Below are positions 25,230 through 34,979 of a DNA stretch of 64,000 nucleotides, one piece after another (the first letter of the stretch is position 1; each line of letters starts with the position of its first letter). The DNA lies in contig JBBSML010000009.1 in the NCBI GenBank assembly GCA_038233215.1, positions 1 to 64,000 of the forward strand, in the 5' to 3' direction. Made by a program: the position numbers and the translations under genes. The notes beneath the pieces are model-generated. The model ran no database searches. It worked only from the letters and a program-made list of their open reading frames with translations, and was not told where the DNA came from. This stretch comes from JACDBZ01 sp038233215. GTDB lineage: Bacteria > Chloroflexota > Limnocylindria > QHBO01.

Positions 25230-26491
25230 TGGAGACACGACGCTGCCTCGCGGCACTGGCCGCGCTGCTCGTCGGAGGGGTGGTGGCCTGCACGGCCGCC
25301 ACCCCGGCGCCGTCGCTCACGACAGTCTCAACCACGTCACCCGCGCCGGCGGTCTCTAGCGCCAGTCCATCGCCTTCGGCTTCGGTATCTGCTGCGCCGT
25401 CTCCGAGCGAGCGAGCAGTACGGCCGAGCCCGAATCGCCTCGAGCTGGAGGTCGGCCAGATCGACCCGGAATGGGTCTGGCCGATGCTCGACTTTGCCAG
25501 TGACAGCTATGCCGTGATCTGGTCGTCCGGGGTCCTCGATGGACCGGTCGGCGATGGAGCTCCGGACCTGTGGCGGTACATCCCCGGCCAGCCGGAGCCG
25601 GAGCTCCTCTGGCGAAATCCCGACCGCGACCGCCAGTTGGCGAAAGTCGCCGGAGATACCGATGTGTGGGCATTCTCCGAGATCAGCTCGCTCGGCGAAC
25701 GGTGGTGGAACCTGTGGCTGCTGACCGAACCCGGCGGCGAGCCGCTCCTGCTCGACTCGCATCCGGGCGACGAGGACATTCCGAGCATCGTCCCTTCGTT
25801 CGACGTCGATGCGGGGCGGGTGGCGTGGACATCATTCGACCGCGCGGCGGGTGGGACAGCTGTCACCCAACTTTGGATGGCAGAAACCCCGGAGTGGGAA
25901 CCACGCCTCTTGGCCGAGGCCGACGCAGCGCAGCGCGCGTTCTGGCTTCCATCGGTCTATGGGGGTCGGGTGGCATACGTGGACGTTGCCCTCGGCGCCG
26001 ATCCGGCCGAGGACGTGCGGCATGTGATGCTGCTCGACTCCGAGACACCCGGTGCCGTAGCCGTGCAACTCGATACATCGGGGAACGCCACCATGCCGAT
26101 CCTGAACGATGACGGCGTCACCTGGAAGGAGCCAGACGCCGGCTTTGCGATGTTCAACTGGGGCCGTCTCTTCAGATACTCATTTGAGTCGCAGAAGATC
26201 TCGACAGTTCGCATTGGCCCACAGGAGTACGTGAACTATCCGTCCGGCGGCGGCAGGTTCGTTGCGATGTGGGGCGCGGACTCATCCAAGTTTGCCGTGC
26301 ATGATCTCGAGCGTGGCGCCAGCCGCACGATCGCGAGATACGACAATGGGATCGACAGCATCACACGGCCGAACCTGGCTGGCGATCTGCTCGTCTGGCT
26401 TCATGCGCAGAACGACGGGATGGGACAGGGCCCGCCGGCACCGCTCGAGTACGCCTGGCTCCCGGGGCCGGGTATGGACCGAGGGAAGTGA
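25229..26491 (+). CDS. secreted lipoprotein with probable beta-propeller
   Basis: 420 aa from the ATG at 25229 (TAATG overlap with the C39-like gene, so probably coupled). The signal peptide ends in a lipobox (LLVGGVVAC). After a Ser/Pro linker come repeated blade-like segments with W and D patterns: YAVIWSSGV, DVWAFSEISSLGERWWNLWL, GRVAWTSFDRA, GGRVAYVDVALG, GGRFVAMWGAD and GDLLVWLHAQND. This spacing (about 50-60 aa) suggests a six-bladed TolB-like propeller, often a scaffold for protein contacts. No catalytic motif is seen. It might hold or guide the co-encoded protease at the cell surface; this is inference. Confidence 0.7.
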   Translation: METRRCLAALAALLVGGVVACTAATPAPSLTTVSTTSPAPAVSSASPSPSASVSAAPSPSERAVRPSPNRLELEVGQIDPEWVWPMLDFASDSYAVIWSSGVLDGPVGDGAPDLWRYIPGQPEPELLWRNPDRDRQLAKVAGDTDVWAFSEISSLGERWWNLWLLTEPGGEPLLLDSHPGDEDIPSIVPSFDVDAGRVAWTSFDRAAGGTAVTQLWMAETPEWEPRLLAEADAAQRAFWLPSVYGGRVAYVDVALGADPAEDVRHVMLLDSETPGAVAVQLDTSGNATMPILNDDGVTWKEPDAGFAMFNWGRLFRYSFESQKISTVRIGPQEYVNYPSGGGRFVAMWGADSSKFAVHDLERGASRTIARYDNGIDSITRPNLAGDLLVWLHAQNDGMGQGPPAPLEYAWLPGPGMDRGK

Positions 26492-26493
26492 GG

Positions 26494-27879
26494 TCACGGG
26501 TGAGTCATCCGCATCACGTCGAGGGCCTCGTCCAACTCGCTCTCGGTGAGACGCCCGGTCTCGACATGACCTCGCGCCAGGACGACCTCCCGGATCGTCC
26601 TGCGCTCGGCGAGCGCCTGCTTGGCAATGCTGGCCGCCTCCTCGTAGCCGAGATGGCGATTGAGTGGCGTGACGATGGCCGGTGAGCTCTCGGCGTATTC
26701 ACGCATTCGCTCCACGTTGGCGGTGATGCCGTCGACGCAGCGATCCGCCAGCAGACGGCTGACGTTGGCGATGAGCCGGATCGACTCGAGGATGTTGCGC
26801 CCCAGCATCGGCAGCATGACATTGAGCTCGAAACTGCCTGCCGCTCCACCCCACGCGATCGCAGCGTCGTTCCCCACGACCTGGGCGCAGACCATCAGGG
26901 TCGCCTCCGGGATGACCGGGTTCACCTTGCCCGGCATGATGCTGCTGCCGGGTTGCAGGTCGGGCAGGTTGATCTCGCCGAGGCCGGCGCGAGGCCCCGA
27001 TCCCATCCAGCGCAGGTCGTTGGCGATCTTCGTCAGGCTGACCGCGATCGTGCGCAGTTGTCCCGATAGCTCGACCAGCCCATCCCTGGCGCCCTGTGCC
27101 TCGAAATGGTCACGAGCCTCGGTGAGGGGCAGGTTGGTGTTCGACGCTACCTCCGCGATCACCCGACCGCCAAAGCCGGGCGGCGAGTTGATGCCGGTTC
27201 CCACCGCGGTGCCGCCCAGCGGGAGCTCCGCGACGCGCGGCAGGCTAGCCGCAAGCCGTTCGATGCCGTAGCTGACCTGAGCCGCATAGCCGCCGAACTC
27301 CTGGCCGAGTGTGACCGGCGTGGCGTCCATGAGGTGGGTACGACCCGACTTCACGACACCGGCGAACTCGTCAGCCTTACGTTCGAGGGAGGCCGCGAGA
27401 TGCTCGAGGGCGGGAATGAGATCGCGGATGACGCCCGCCGTTGCAGCGATATGGATCGAGGCCGGGAACATGTCGTTCGACGACATCGGATGGTTCACGT
27501 CGTCGTTGGGATGGACCGAACGCCCAAGCAACTCGGCGGCCAGCGTGGCGAGCACCTCATTCATGTTCATGTTGCTCGACGTGCCCGAGCCGGTCTGAAA
27601 CACGTCGATCGGGAACTGATCATCGTGCTCGCCGCGCGCGACCGCCTCGGCCGCGTCAACGATTGCGGTGGCACGATCCGGATCGATCATCCCGAGCTCG
27701 CGTTTGACCGATGCGACCGCCGCCTTGATGCGCGCCAGCGCCTCGATCTGCGACCGCTCCAGATGCATCCCCGAGATCGGGAAGTTCTCGACCGCGCGCT
27801 GGGTCTGCGCCCCCCACTTCGCGTGTGCCGGAACCCGGACGTCGCCCATCGAATCGTGCTCGACCCGGTCCTCGCTCAC
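26494..27879 (-). CDS. fumC: class II fumarate hydratase
   Basis: 461 aa. TCA-cycle enzyme interconverting fumarate and malate. The superfamily signature GSSIMPGKVNPVIPE, the substrate-binding SGRTHLMDATPVTLGQE, the HPNDDVN segment and the GTSSNMNMNEV motif are all present, and the N terminus (VRVPAHAKWGAQTQRAVENF) is of the fumarase rather than aspartase type. Length matches (about 460 aa). The start overlaps the stop of the DUF309 gene by 4 nt on the same strand; the 3' end faces the lipoprotein gene with a 2-nt gap. Confidence 0.95.
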   Translation of the reverse strand: MSEDRVEHDSMGDVRVPAHAKWGAQTQRAVENFPISGMHLERSQIEALARIKAAVASVKRELGMIDPDRATAIVDAAEAVARGEHDDQFPIDVFQTGSGTSSNMNMNEVLATLAAELLGRSVHPNDDVNHPMSSNDMFPASIHIAATAGVIRDLIPALEHLAASLERKADEFAGVVKSGRTHLMDATPVTLGQEFGGYAAQVSYGIERLAASLPRVAELPLGGTAVGTGINSPPGFGGRVIAEVASNTNLPLTEARDHFEAQGARDGLVELSGQLRTIAVSLTKIANDLRWMGSGPRAGLGEINLPDLQPGSSIMPGKVNPVIPEATLMVCAQVVGNDAAIAWGGAAGSFELNVMLPMLGRNILESIRLIANVSRLLADRCVDGITANVERMREYAESSPAIVTPLNRHLGYEEAASIAKQALAERRTIREVVLARGHVETGRLTESELDEALDVMRMTHP

Positions 27880-28328
27880 CGGCTGAAATCGGGCGTGTCG
27901 GTCTCCGTGAACCGGATCACCGGCGGGATGAGGTACGGCAGATCGCCGCCATCGAGATCATCGAGCAGCCTCTTCGCCTCGCGAACGAGCTCATTGAGGA
28001 AGATGCCGTGGTAGGCGGGCCCATAGCCTCGGAGCTTCTCGAGCCCCTCGCGCAGCTTGTTGCGGGCGCCGCGTACATTCCGACGACGCAGGTGGAGGAG
28101 TCCGGCGGCCACCTGGATCAACCCCTGGTACAGATCGCGATCCTCGTCGGGCGCCGCGCGCCAGAGCGTCTCCCATGCCTCGTGAGCGTGCCAGTAGCGA
28201 ACGCCGTTGAAGAGCGCGGCCGCCTGGCGAAACAGCCGATCATGCTCGACCGGATCGAGCGCCGGGATGCGACCTCGGGCCAGGTCGCCGGGCGCCGGTG
28301 AATCGGAATGGACGGAAACGTCAGTCAT
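27876..28328 (-). CDS. DUF309 domain protein
   Basis: 150 aa from the ATG at 28328. The DUF309 signature is clear: FNGVRYWHAHEAWETLWR, followed by YQGLIQVAAGLLHLRRRN and ARNKLREGLEKLRGYGP, a helical bundle with conserved His and Glu that could bind metal. Function is not established for the family. A TACGAT box 8 nt before the ATG supports this start; in-frame codons to 28373 would overlap the divergent glucosidase promoter. Coupled to fumC downstream by a 4-nt overlap. Confidence 0.85.
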   Translation of the reverse strand: MTDVSVHSDSPAPGDLARGRIPALDPVEHDRLFRQAAALFNGVRYWHAHEAWETLWRAAPDEDRDLYQGLIQVAAGLLHLRRRNVRGARNKLREGLEKLRGYGPAYHGIFLNELVREAKRLLDDLDGGDLPYLIPPVIRFTETDTPDFSR

Positions 28329-28336
28329 CGGCGCCG

Positions 28337-28342
28337 ATCGTA
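28337..28342 (-). promoter_or_regulatory. -10 box of the DUF309-fumC operon
   Basis: TACGAT, 8 nt before the DUF309 ATG. It lies 16 bp from the divergent -10 box of the glucosidase gene, so both promoters share a 43-bp intergenic space. Confidence 0.5.
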
Positions 28343-28358
28343 ACAGGCCTCTTCGGTC

Positions 28359-28364
28359 TAGCCT
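28359..28364 (+). promoter_or_regulatory. -10 box of the GH13 glucosidase gene
   Basis: TAGCCT, 7 nt before the ATG at 28372; leaderless arrangement. Confidence 0.5.
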
Positions 28365-28371
28365 TCGCTGC

Positions 28372-29985
<1,614 letters not shown>

Positions 29986-30008
29986 GGTTCCCCATGGCTC
30001 GGGGAACC
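29986..30008. terminator. bidirectional hairpin between convergent genes
   Basis: GGTTCCCC (29986-29993) and GGGGAACC (30001-30008) form an 8-bp stem with a 7-nt loop right behind the glucosidase stop; the facing LLM gene ends at 30059. No T-run. Confidence 0.5.
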
Positions 30009-30058
30009 CCGAAGGCTATTACGTGCATACGCTGCGGCGACCCAGGGCCATCTGCCGT

Positions 30059-30874
30059 CTACCGTGGCGGTCCAGCTTCGATCCGGCCGCGCGCGACCAC
30101 CGGGTCGAACGTCTCCCAGTCAGATTCGATCCACCATGTGGCCCCGGCATCGGCCCAGCGACGTGCTTCGGCGCTTGCCGAACCAGGATCGTTACGGGGC
30201 GACTTGCCCTCGATCACGATCTCGAACCCATCGAGGCTACGCTGCTGAGAGATCCAGACGCACATCGCTTTGATCTGCTCGGGCGTGAGCTGGCCACCGC
30301 CCACGACGTTCGGCAGCAGCCCGTCGTGGCGAGCCGCCCGTGCCATCGAACGCGCGGACGGCCAAGCGCCGACGACCCAGATCGGGATTCGTGGCTGCTG
30401 TTTCGGCGTCGGACGGAATGCCATCGGCGCAAACGCGTAGTGTTCGCCCGTGAATCCGAATGGCTCGCCGGTCCACAGGCCCGTGAGGATCTGGAGCGTT
30501 TCATCGAGGCGCTCTGCCCGGATGCGCCGATCGGTCTCTTCGCCGACGCGCCCCCAACCCGAGTCATCCATGGCACCCAACCCGACGCACAGGACGAACC
30601 GACCGTTCGAGACGTAATCCAGGGTCACGCTCTCGCGGGCGACCTTCCATGGTCTACGGCGCGAGAGCGGCTGGATCAGGGCGCCGATGCGAACGCGCTC
30701 GGTTGCCATCGCGAACGCGCTCATGAGGACCCACGGATCGTGGACCTCCACCTGGTCGCCCACGTGGATCCCATCCCAGGTGAACACCCCATCCCAGCCG
30801 GCAGCCTCGGCCGTCCGCGCGAGCTCGATCTGGTCCGACACCGGCCCGCCGGTGATGATCACTCCGAATCTCAT
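30059..30874 (-). CDS. LLM-class flavin (F420/FMN)-dependent oxidoreductase
   Basis: 271 aa. Luciferase-like TIM barrel: RFGVIITGGPVSDQIELART, AEAAGWDGVFTWDG, the RVRIGALIQPLSRRRPWKVA block, the SNGRFVLCVGLGAMDDSGWG segment and ERLDETLQILTGLWTGEPF, then FRPTPKQQPRIPIWVVGAWP. This pattern is that of bacterial luciferase-like monooxygenases and F420-dependent dehydrogenases; cofactor and substrate cannot be told apart from sequence alone. A TAGGAT box 6 nt before the ATG supports the start. It stands alone between the glucosidase and patD. Confidence 0.85.
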   Translation of the reverse strand: MRFGVIITGGPVSDQIELARTAEAAGWDGVFTWDGIHVGDQVEVHDPWVLMSAFAMATERVRIGALIQPLSRRRPWKVARESVTLDYVSNGRFVLCVGLGAMDDSGWGRVGEETDRRIRAERLDETLQILTGLWTGEPFGFTGEHYAFAPMAFRPTPKQQPRIPIWVVGAWPSARSMARAARHDGLLPNVVGGGQLTPEQIKAMCVWISQQRSLDGFEIVIEGKSPRNDPGSASAEARRWADAGATWWIESDWETFDPVVARGRIEAGPPR

Positions 30875-30880
30875 GCGCCG

Positions 30881-30886
30881 ATCCTA
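30881..30886 (-). promoter_or_regulatory. -10 box of the LLM oxidoreductase gene
   Basis: TAGGAT, 6 nt before the ATG at 30874. Confidence 0.5.
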
Positions 30887-30939
30887 ACGCGCCCCTCGGC
30901 GAGTGGAGCGCACCCACCCCACGGGCGTAGTGGAGAGTC

Positions 30940-31030
30940 AGTCGCCGAACTTCCCACCGGGCGGGAGCAACGGCCAAACACGACGGGCGCTGCATGGCCG
31001 GACCTCCCATCCCACGCACGTTCGGCGACT
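30940..31030. repeat. inverted repeat in the 208-nt gap after patD
   Basis: AGTCGCCGAAC (30940-30950) and GTTCGGCGACT (31020-31030) are perfect 11-bp inverted copies 69 nt apart. The first is preceded by TGGAGAGTCAGTCG, which resembles TGGAGGGTCAGTCG in the intergenic repeat near 5932-5945. No gene is supported between 30887 and 31082. Confidence 0.45.
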
Positions 31031-31082
31031 CAACGGCCGTCATGCCCGTCCCACCAGAATCGGCCGAGCCGCATGGCCGACG

Positions 31083-32528
31083 CTAGTCGACGATCTTGGC
31101 CATCACGTGCTTGACAATCGTGTAGTCCTCGATCGAATAGGAGCTCATGTCCTTGCCGTAGCCGGACTGGCCGAAGCCGCCGTGCGGCATCTCCGAAGCC
31201 ATGGTGAGGTGATCGTTGATCCAGACGGTGCCGTAGCGCAGCGCCTTGGCAGCTCGCAGCGCACGCTTGATGTCCTTCGTCCAGACCGATGCAGCCAGGC
31301 CGTAAGGCACGCCGTTCGCCCACTTGAGGCCATCGGCCTCGTCGTCGAAACGCTGCACGGTGACGACCGGGCCGAAGACCTCGTTCTGCACGATCTCGGC
31401 GTCCTGGGCCACGCCGGTCACGATCGAGGGCCGGTAAAAGAAGCCGCGGTCGCCGAGCGACTCACCGCCAGCCGCGATCTCTGCGCCGTATCCACGGGCA
31501 CGGTCGATGAATCCCGCCACGCGATCCTGCTGCGATCTGCTGACCATCGGTCCCATATCGAGCTCGGGATCGGAGGCGGGGTCGCCAACCTTGATCGACT
31601 CGACGGCGGGGACGAGCGCCTCCAGAGCCCGGTCGTAGCCGTCGCCCATGACGATGATCCTCGTCGCGGCGGTGCAGTCCTGCCCGGAGTTGAAGAAGGC
31701 GGCCAGCTTGATCGTCTCGGCAAGCGCATCCATGTCGGCATCGTCGTACACGAGCACCGGTGCCTTGCCGCCGAGCTCGAGATGCACTCGCTTCACGGTC
31801 TGCGCGGCCGCGGCTGCGATCTCCTTTCCGGTCGCGGTGTCGCCGGTGAGGCTGACCATGTCTACGTCCGGATGCGTGATGAGCCGCTGGCCGACGACGC
31901 CGCCGGGTCCGGTCACCACGTTGAAGACGCCGTTGGGAAAGATGTCGGCGGCCAGTTCGGCGAGCCGCAGCGCCGAGAGCGGCGTCAGCGAGGCGGGCTT
32001 GAGGACGATGGTACAACCGGCGGCGAGTGCGGGCGCGAGCTTCCAGATGGCCATCATGAGCGGGTAGTTCCACGGTGCCACCTGCCCGACCACGCCCGCG
32101 GGCTCGCGGCGAATCATGCTGGTGTGCGTGCTGACGTACTCGCCAGCGGCCTTGCCCTCCACCACCCGAGCGGCGCCGGCGAAGAAGCGCACGTTGTCGA
32201 CGGTGAACTCGACGTCGAAGTCGGCCACTCCCTTGGGTTTGCCGACGTTCTGCTGCTCGAGGCTGGACAGTGTCTCGGCGTCGGCTTCAATCGCATCAGC
32301 GAACTTGTGGAGCGCGGTGGCTCGTTCGGCCGGCGTCGTCTGCGACCAGGTCGCGAAGGCCGCGCGCGCTGCGGCGACCGCTCGATCGACGTCGGCGACA
32401 TCGCCCTTCGGAACCTGGGCAATCTCCTGCTCAGTGGCAGGATTGATGACCGGTGCGGTCTCGCCGCTGCCGGCATCGGCCCAATCGCCATCGATGAACA
32501 TCTGGCGTCGGGTGGCGGTCATGGTCAT
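31083..32528 (-). CDS. patD: gamma-aminobutyraldehyde dehydrogenase (PatD type)
   Basis: 481 aa from the ATG at 32528 (a TTG at 32561 in frame is possible). NAD-dependent aldehyde dehydrogenase with cofactor motif QVAPWNYPLMMAIWKLAPA, base Glu in HLELGGKAPVLVYDDADM and nucleophile Cys in NSGQDCTAATR. The combination FFAGAARVVEGKAAGEY, THTSMIRREP, GQDCTAAT and SEMPHGGFGQSGYGKDMS, SIEDYTIVKHVM is that of the putrescine-pathway enzyme that makes GABA. It pairs logically with the GABA-type aminotransferase at 17993, although they are far apart. A TAGAAT element and a GGATCGG/CCGATCC hairpin lie upstream (about 32565-32600). Confidence 0.85.
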   Translation of the reverse strand: MTMTATRRQMFIDGDWADAGSGETAPVINPATEQEIAQVPKGDVADVDRAVAAARAAFATWSQTTPAERATALHKFADAIEADAETLSSLEQQNVGKPKGVADFDVEFTVDNVRFFAGAARVVEGKAAGEYVSTHTSMIRREPAGVVGQVAPWNYPLMMAIWKLAPALAAGCTIVLKPASLTPLSALRLAELAADIFPNGVFNVVTGPGGVVGQRLITHPDVDMVSLTGDTATGKEIAAAAAQTVKRVHLELGGKAPVLVYDDADMDALAETIKLAAFFNSGQDCTAATRIIVMGDGYDRALEALVPAVESIKVGDPASDPELDMGPMVSRSQQDRVAGFIDRARGYGAEIAAGGESLGDRGFFYRPSIVTGVAQDAEIVQNEVFGPVVTVQRFDDEADGLKWANGVPYGLAASVWTKDIKRALRAAKALRYGTVWINDHLTMASEMPHGGFGQSGYGKDMSSYSIEDYTIVKHVMAKIVD

Positions 32529-32728
32529 GGCTCGTTGTCGGACCTCGGGGGAGTGTGGCAATGGCTAAGGATCGGCGCACCGATCCGGGATGATTCTATC
32601 CCGTCGGACGACGGATTCCACGACTCCCTTCGGGCAAGTCCATCGGAATCCGCACGGCGAGCCCCCGTAGCGACGGTTGGCCGTGGCGGCGCCGCCTCCA
32701 AATTGCCATCTAACGGACGGCGTCGAAG

Positions 32729-33292
32729 CTATTCCCGGAGCGCGAGGAAGCCGCCGTCGGCGGCGCGGGCCATGACGAAGAGCAGATCAGCGAGGCGATT
32801 CAGGTAGGCCACGACGTGCGAATCCGGCAAGCCACCATCTTCCGCCAGGGCAACCGAATGACGCTCCGCACGACGGATTGTCGTGCGGGCCAGGTCAAGT
32901 GCGGCGCCTGTGATGGACTCGCCCGGCAGCACGAACTCCTTCGGCTGCTCGACCATGGCCTCGAGCGCGTCGATCTCAGCCTCGAGAGCGTCGACCATCG
33001 GCTGGGTCACGCGCGAGACACCATCGGTCAGGCGGATGCGACGATCGGTGTGGGTGGCGAGCTCGGCACCCACCACGAAAAGCTCGCGCTGGAGTCGCAC
33101 GATGAGCTCGGTAAGGCGAGTGACGGTCGGATCGTTGCCTGCACCGATCGCGGCCCGTGCCAACCCGAGCGCCGACACGGCCTCGTCCGTGGTGCCGTAC
33201 GCATGCGTCCGTGGGTCCGATTTACTCACCCGGGCGCCGCCGAAGAGCAGTCCCGTGGTGCCGCTATCGCCCTTGCGCGTGTAGATCCGCAT
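32729..33292 (-). CDS. corrinoid adenosyltransferase, PduO type
   Basis: 187 aa. Transfers adenosyl from ATP to cob(I)alamin, making coenzyme B12. The N-terminal ATP-binding loop RIYTRKGDSGTTGLLFGGAR is followed by YGTTDEAVSALGLARA, the RIRLTDGVSRVTQPMVDALE segment, EFVLPGESITGAALDLARTT and IRRAERHSVALAE with the C-terminal LNRLADLLFVMARA: all PduO/MMAB hallmarks. It lies 22 nt behind the MIP18 gene on the same strand. It implies the cell has a B12-dependent enzyme, such as methylmalonyl-CoA mutase, elsewhere. Extension to 33379 overlaps the upstream gene and is not needed. Confidence 0.92.
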   Translation of the reverse strand: MRIYTRKGDSGTTGLLFGGARVSKSDPRTHAYGTTDEAVSALGLARAAIGAGNDPTVTRLTELIVRLQRELFVVGAELATHTDRRIRLTDGVSRVTQPMVDALEAEIDALEAMVEQPKEFVLPGESITGAALDLARTTIRRAERHSVALAEDGGLPDSHVVAYLNRLADLLFVMARAADGGFLALRE

Positions 33293-33314
33293 GGTCAGAG
33301 CCCCCGAGATCGGC

Positions 33315-33605
33315 CTAGAAGAGGCCGGGCGGTGGCTCCCAGCGCTCGGCGAGGAGCGTGACCTTGACGGGCGGTCCAACGACCTCTTCGGTCTTCGCCT
33401 TCACCGTCTGGATCAGCTCGCCCGCCCACGGACAGAACGGCGTGGTGAGAATCATCTTGACCTCGGTCGGGCCACCATCCACCCCGAGCTCGACGGCCTT
33501 GATGAGATCAAGGTCGACAATGCTCATCCCGATCTCCGGATCCTGGATCTCGTACAGCGCGGTCATCACCTCGTCCACCTTGGCGAGGTTTGCGTCGATC
33601 GTCAT
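33315..33605 (-). CDS. MIP18/DUF59-family iron-sulfur assembly protein
   Basis: 96 aa from the ATG at 33605. The DUF59 pattern is complete: KVDEVMTALYEIQDPEIGMS, IVDLDLIKAVEL, KMILTTPFCPWAGELIQTVK (conserved Cys) and a closing strand VTLLAERWEPPPG. Such SufT/PaaD-like proteins help mature Fe-S clusters. A TACACT box 6 nt before the ATG decides the start; the longer frame to 33638 would put the box inside the gene. Upstream of the adenosyltransferase gene and probably in one transcript with it. Confidence 0.85.
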   Translation of the reverse strand: MTIDANLAKVDEVMTALYEIQDPEIGMSIVDLDLIKAVELGVDGGPTEVKMILTTPFCPWAGELIQTVKAKTEEVVGPPVKVTLLAERWEPPPGLF

Positions 33606-33611
33606 GGCGAC

Positions 33612-33617
33612 AGTGTA
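33612..33617 (-). promoter_or_regulatory. -10 box of the MIP18-adenosyltransferase operon
   Basis: TACACT, 6 nt before the MIP18 ATG at 33605. Confidence 0.55.
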
Positions 33618-33662
33618 CGCCGCGGCGCGGCCAATCACCGGCGGCAGCCCAGCTTCGGGTTG

Positions 33663-33800
33663 CTACTGGTTACAGCTTCCGATCAGGGAGCACCAGAAGG
33701 TCGGCATGGACATCGTCGCCAGGCCAAGCAGCACCACGAGGAGAAGCGCGAACCCGAACAGTGCCCACGCGACCCGGGTCCGAGCCGACCGGCGTCTCAC
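33663..33800 (-). CDS. 45-aa single-pass membrane protein
   Basis: A small gene with GTG start 2 nt behind the PIG-L stop. The product has a basic N terminus (MRRRSARTRV), one hydrophobic helix (AWALFGFALLLVVLLGLATM) and a short tail with two Cys (SMPTFWCSLIGSCNQ). The arrangement (RRR before the helix, Cys pair after it) would place the tail outside, where the Cys could form a disulfide. Codon use is GC-rich like the neighbours. No family is known to me; it may be an accessory membrane peptide of the PIG-L operon. Confidence 0.6.
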   Translation of the reverse strand: MRRRSARTRVAWALFGFALLLVVLLGLATMSMPTFWCSLIGSCNQ

Positions 33801-33802
33801 GG

Positions 33803-34528
33803 TCAGAGAAGGACGCTGTCGAATTCCGGATGAGGCGCCAGCACGAGCGGGCGGACGCGGTGGTACCCCTCGTAGATCGGTCCGCCCGAGTCGACGGCGG
33901 CCTTCAGGGCAGCGAGCTCATCCCCGATGTCGGCCTGGCTCGCATGGCAGCCAAGCGCCTCGACTTTGCGTCCGGCCACGTGGGTGATCTCGATGCGGTG
34001 CGTCGCTGATTGCTCCTCCGAAGACAGGTCGTAGCGGTTCCCGCTGGGATCGAAAATGGGGCTGATGACGTACACCGCGTGCGGCGCGGTGCCGGCATCG
34101 GCGAGGCGCTCGACCGCCCATCGGGTGGCGCTGCCGACCAGAATGTGGTCCGGGTGGCCGGTGACGCCATGAGGCCCGAAGGTGATGATCGCCGCCGGTC
34201 GGCGATCGGCGAGCCAGGCGGTGATCTCGTCCACGAGCCTGTCGAACGGCTGATCGGCAATGCCACCATCGGCGTACCCGTCCAGCAGCGAGACCTCATC
34301 GAGACCGATGGTGCGGGCGGCGCAGATGAGCTCTGCCTCGCGGCGGTCGCCCAGAACCGGGTCGGATGTTCCGTCCGCCGAACCCGCCTCGCCCCGGGTG
34401 ACGACGAGCAGCCGCGTCGTGACGCCGGCGTCATGAGCTACGGCGAGCGCGCCCGCGCAGCCGAAACTCTCATCATCAGGATGGGCAAGGACGGCCGCCA
34501 AGCCGCCCGGGGCGATCGAGTAGCTCAC
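33803..34528 (-). CDS. PIG-L (LmbE-like) zinc N-deacetylase
   Basis: 241 aa. Zinc ligands are visible in the N-terminal AVLAHPDDESFGCAG motif and in GVTGHPDHILVG; VTRGEAGSADG and GDRREAELICAARTIGLDEV are also typical. Family members remove acetyl groups from GlcNAc conjugates (mycothiol or bacillithiol synthesis, GlcNAc-PI) or from glycosides. Which substrate applies is not clear: no MshA/BshA-type glycosyltransferase lies nearby. Its start overlaps the stop of the upstream gene by 4 nt, and a small membrane-peptide gene follows after 2 nt. Confidence 0.88.
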   Translation of the reverse strand: MSYSIAPGGLAAVLAHPDDESFGCAGALAVAHDAGVTTRLLVVTRGEAGSADGTSDPVLGDRREAELICAARTIGLDEVSLLDGYADGGIADQPFDRLVDEITAWLADRRPAAIITFGPHGVTGHPDHILVGSATRWAVERLADAGTAPHAVYVISPIFDPSGNRYDLSSEEQSATHRIEITHVAGRKVEALGCHASQADIGDELAALKAAVDSGGPIYEGYHRVRPLVLAPHPEFDSVLL

Positions 34529-34899
34529 CGGTTCTCCTCGGTCGGGTGGTTTTCCTCGTCATCATCCGAGAGCAGGGTCCACCCCTGCCGCTCGACGCTC
34601 GTCCGCATCGTACGCAGGACGGCGAGCTTACCGCTGGCGACCTCCGCAATAAAGCTGCGTGTGCCCGCGTCATCGAACGAAGAACCGGGCGGCGCGCTTC
34701 CCCGCCCGACGTTGAGCCACGCGAGGTGGTAGCGGTCCATCCGACCCCAGACACGCTCGAGGAGCGCATCGGAGTCGATGAGCCAGACACGGAAGCGATC
34801 CCAGGCCGGCTCGGCGACCAGCGCGTCCCCGATCTCGATGAGCGCATCGGTTGCAGCAAGGAATGCTGCGCGGGACATGACGGCGGGACGGGCGTTCAC
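34525..34899 (-). CDS. conserved-looking protein of unknown function
   Basis: 124 aa from a GTG at 34899, supported by a TATACT box 8 nt upstream. It is soluble and mostly helical (AAFLAATDALIEIGDALVAE, WDRFRVWLIDSDALLERVWG, MDRYHLAWLNVGRG), with an acidic end (LLSDDDEENHPTEENR). No motif is recognised. The 3' end overlaps the PIG-L start by 4 nt, so it is the first gene of that operon. A later ATG (34878) would also be possible but lacks the promoter spacing. Confidence 0.6.
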   Translation of the reverse strand: MNARPAVMSRAAFLAATDALIEIGDALVAEPAWDRFRVWLIDSDALLERVWGRMDRYHLAWLNVGRGSAPPGSSFDDAGTRSFIAEVASGKLAVLRTMRTSVERQGWTLLSDDDEENHPTEENR

Positions 34900-34907
34900 G
34901 GGCGCCG

Positions 34908-34913
34908 AGTATA
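34908..34913 (-). promoter_or_regulatory. -10 box of the PIG-L operon
   Basis: TATACT, 8 nt before the GTG at 34899; the best -10 match in the minus-strand block. Confidence 0.6.
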
Positions 34914-34979
34914 GGAGGCTCCCGATCCGCGGTCGTTTGTACCATTGCCGCGGTCACATCGGTCTCTGACACTCGCCGT

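Noticed and set aside
30903..32807. 634-codon plus-strand frame opposite patD
   Set aside because: Opposite a clear aldehyde dehydrogenase; the product is Asp/Gly/His-rich shadow sequence.
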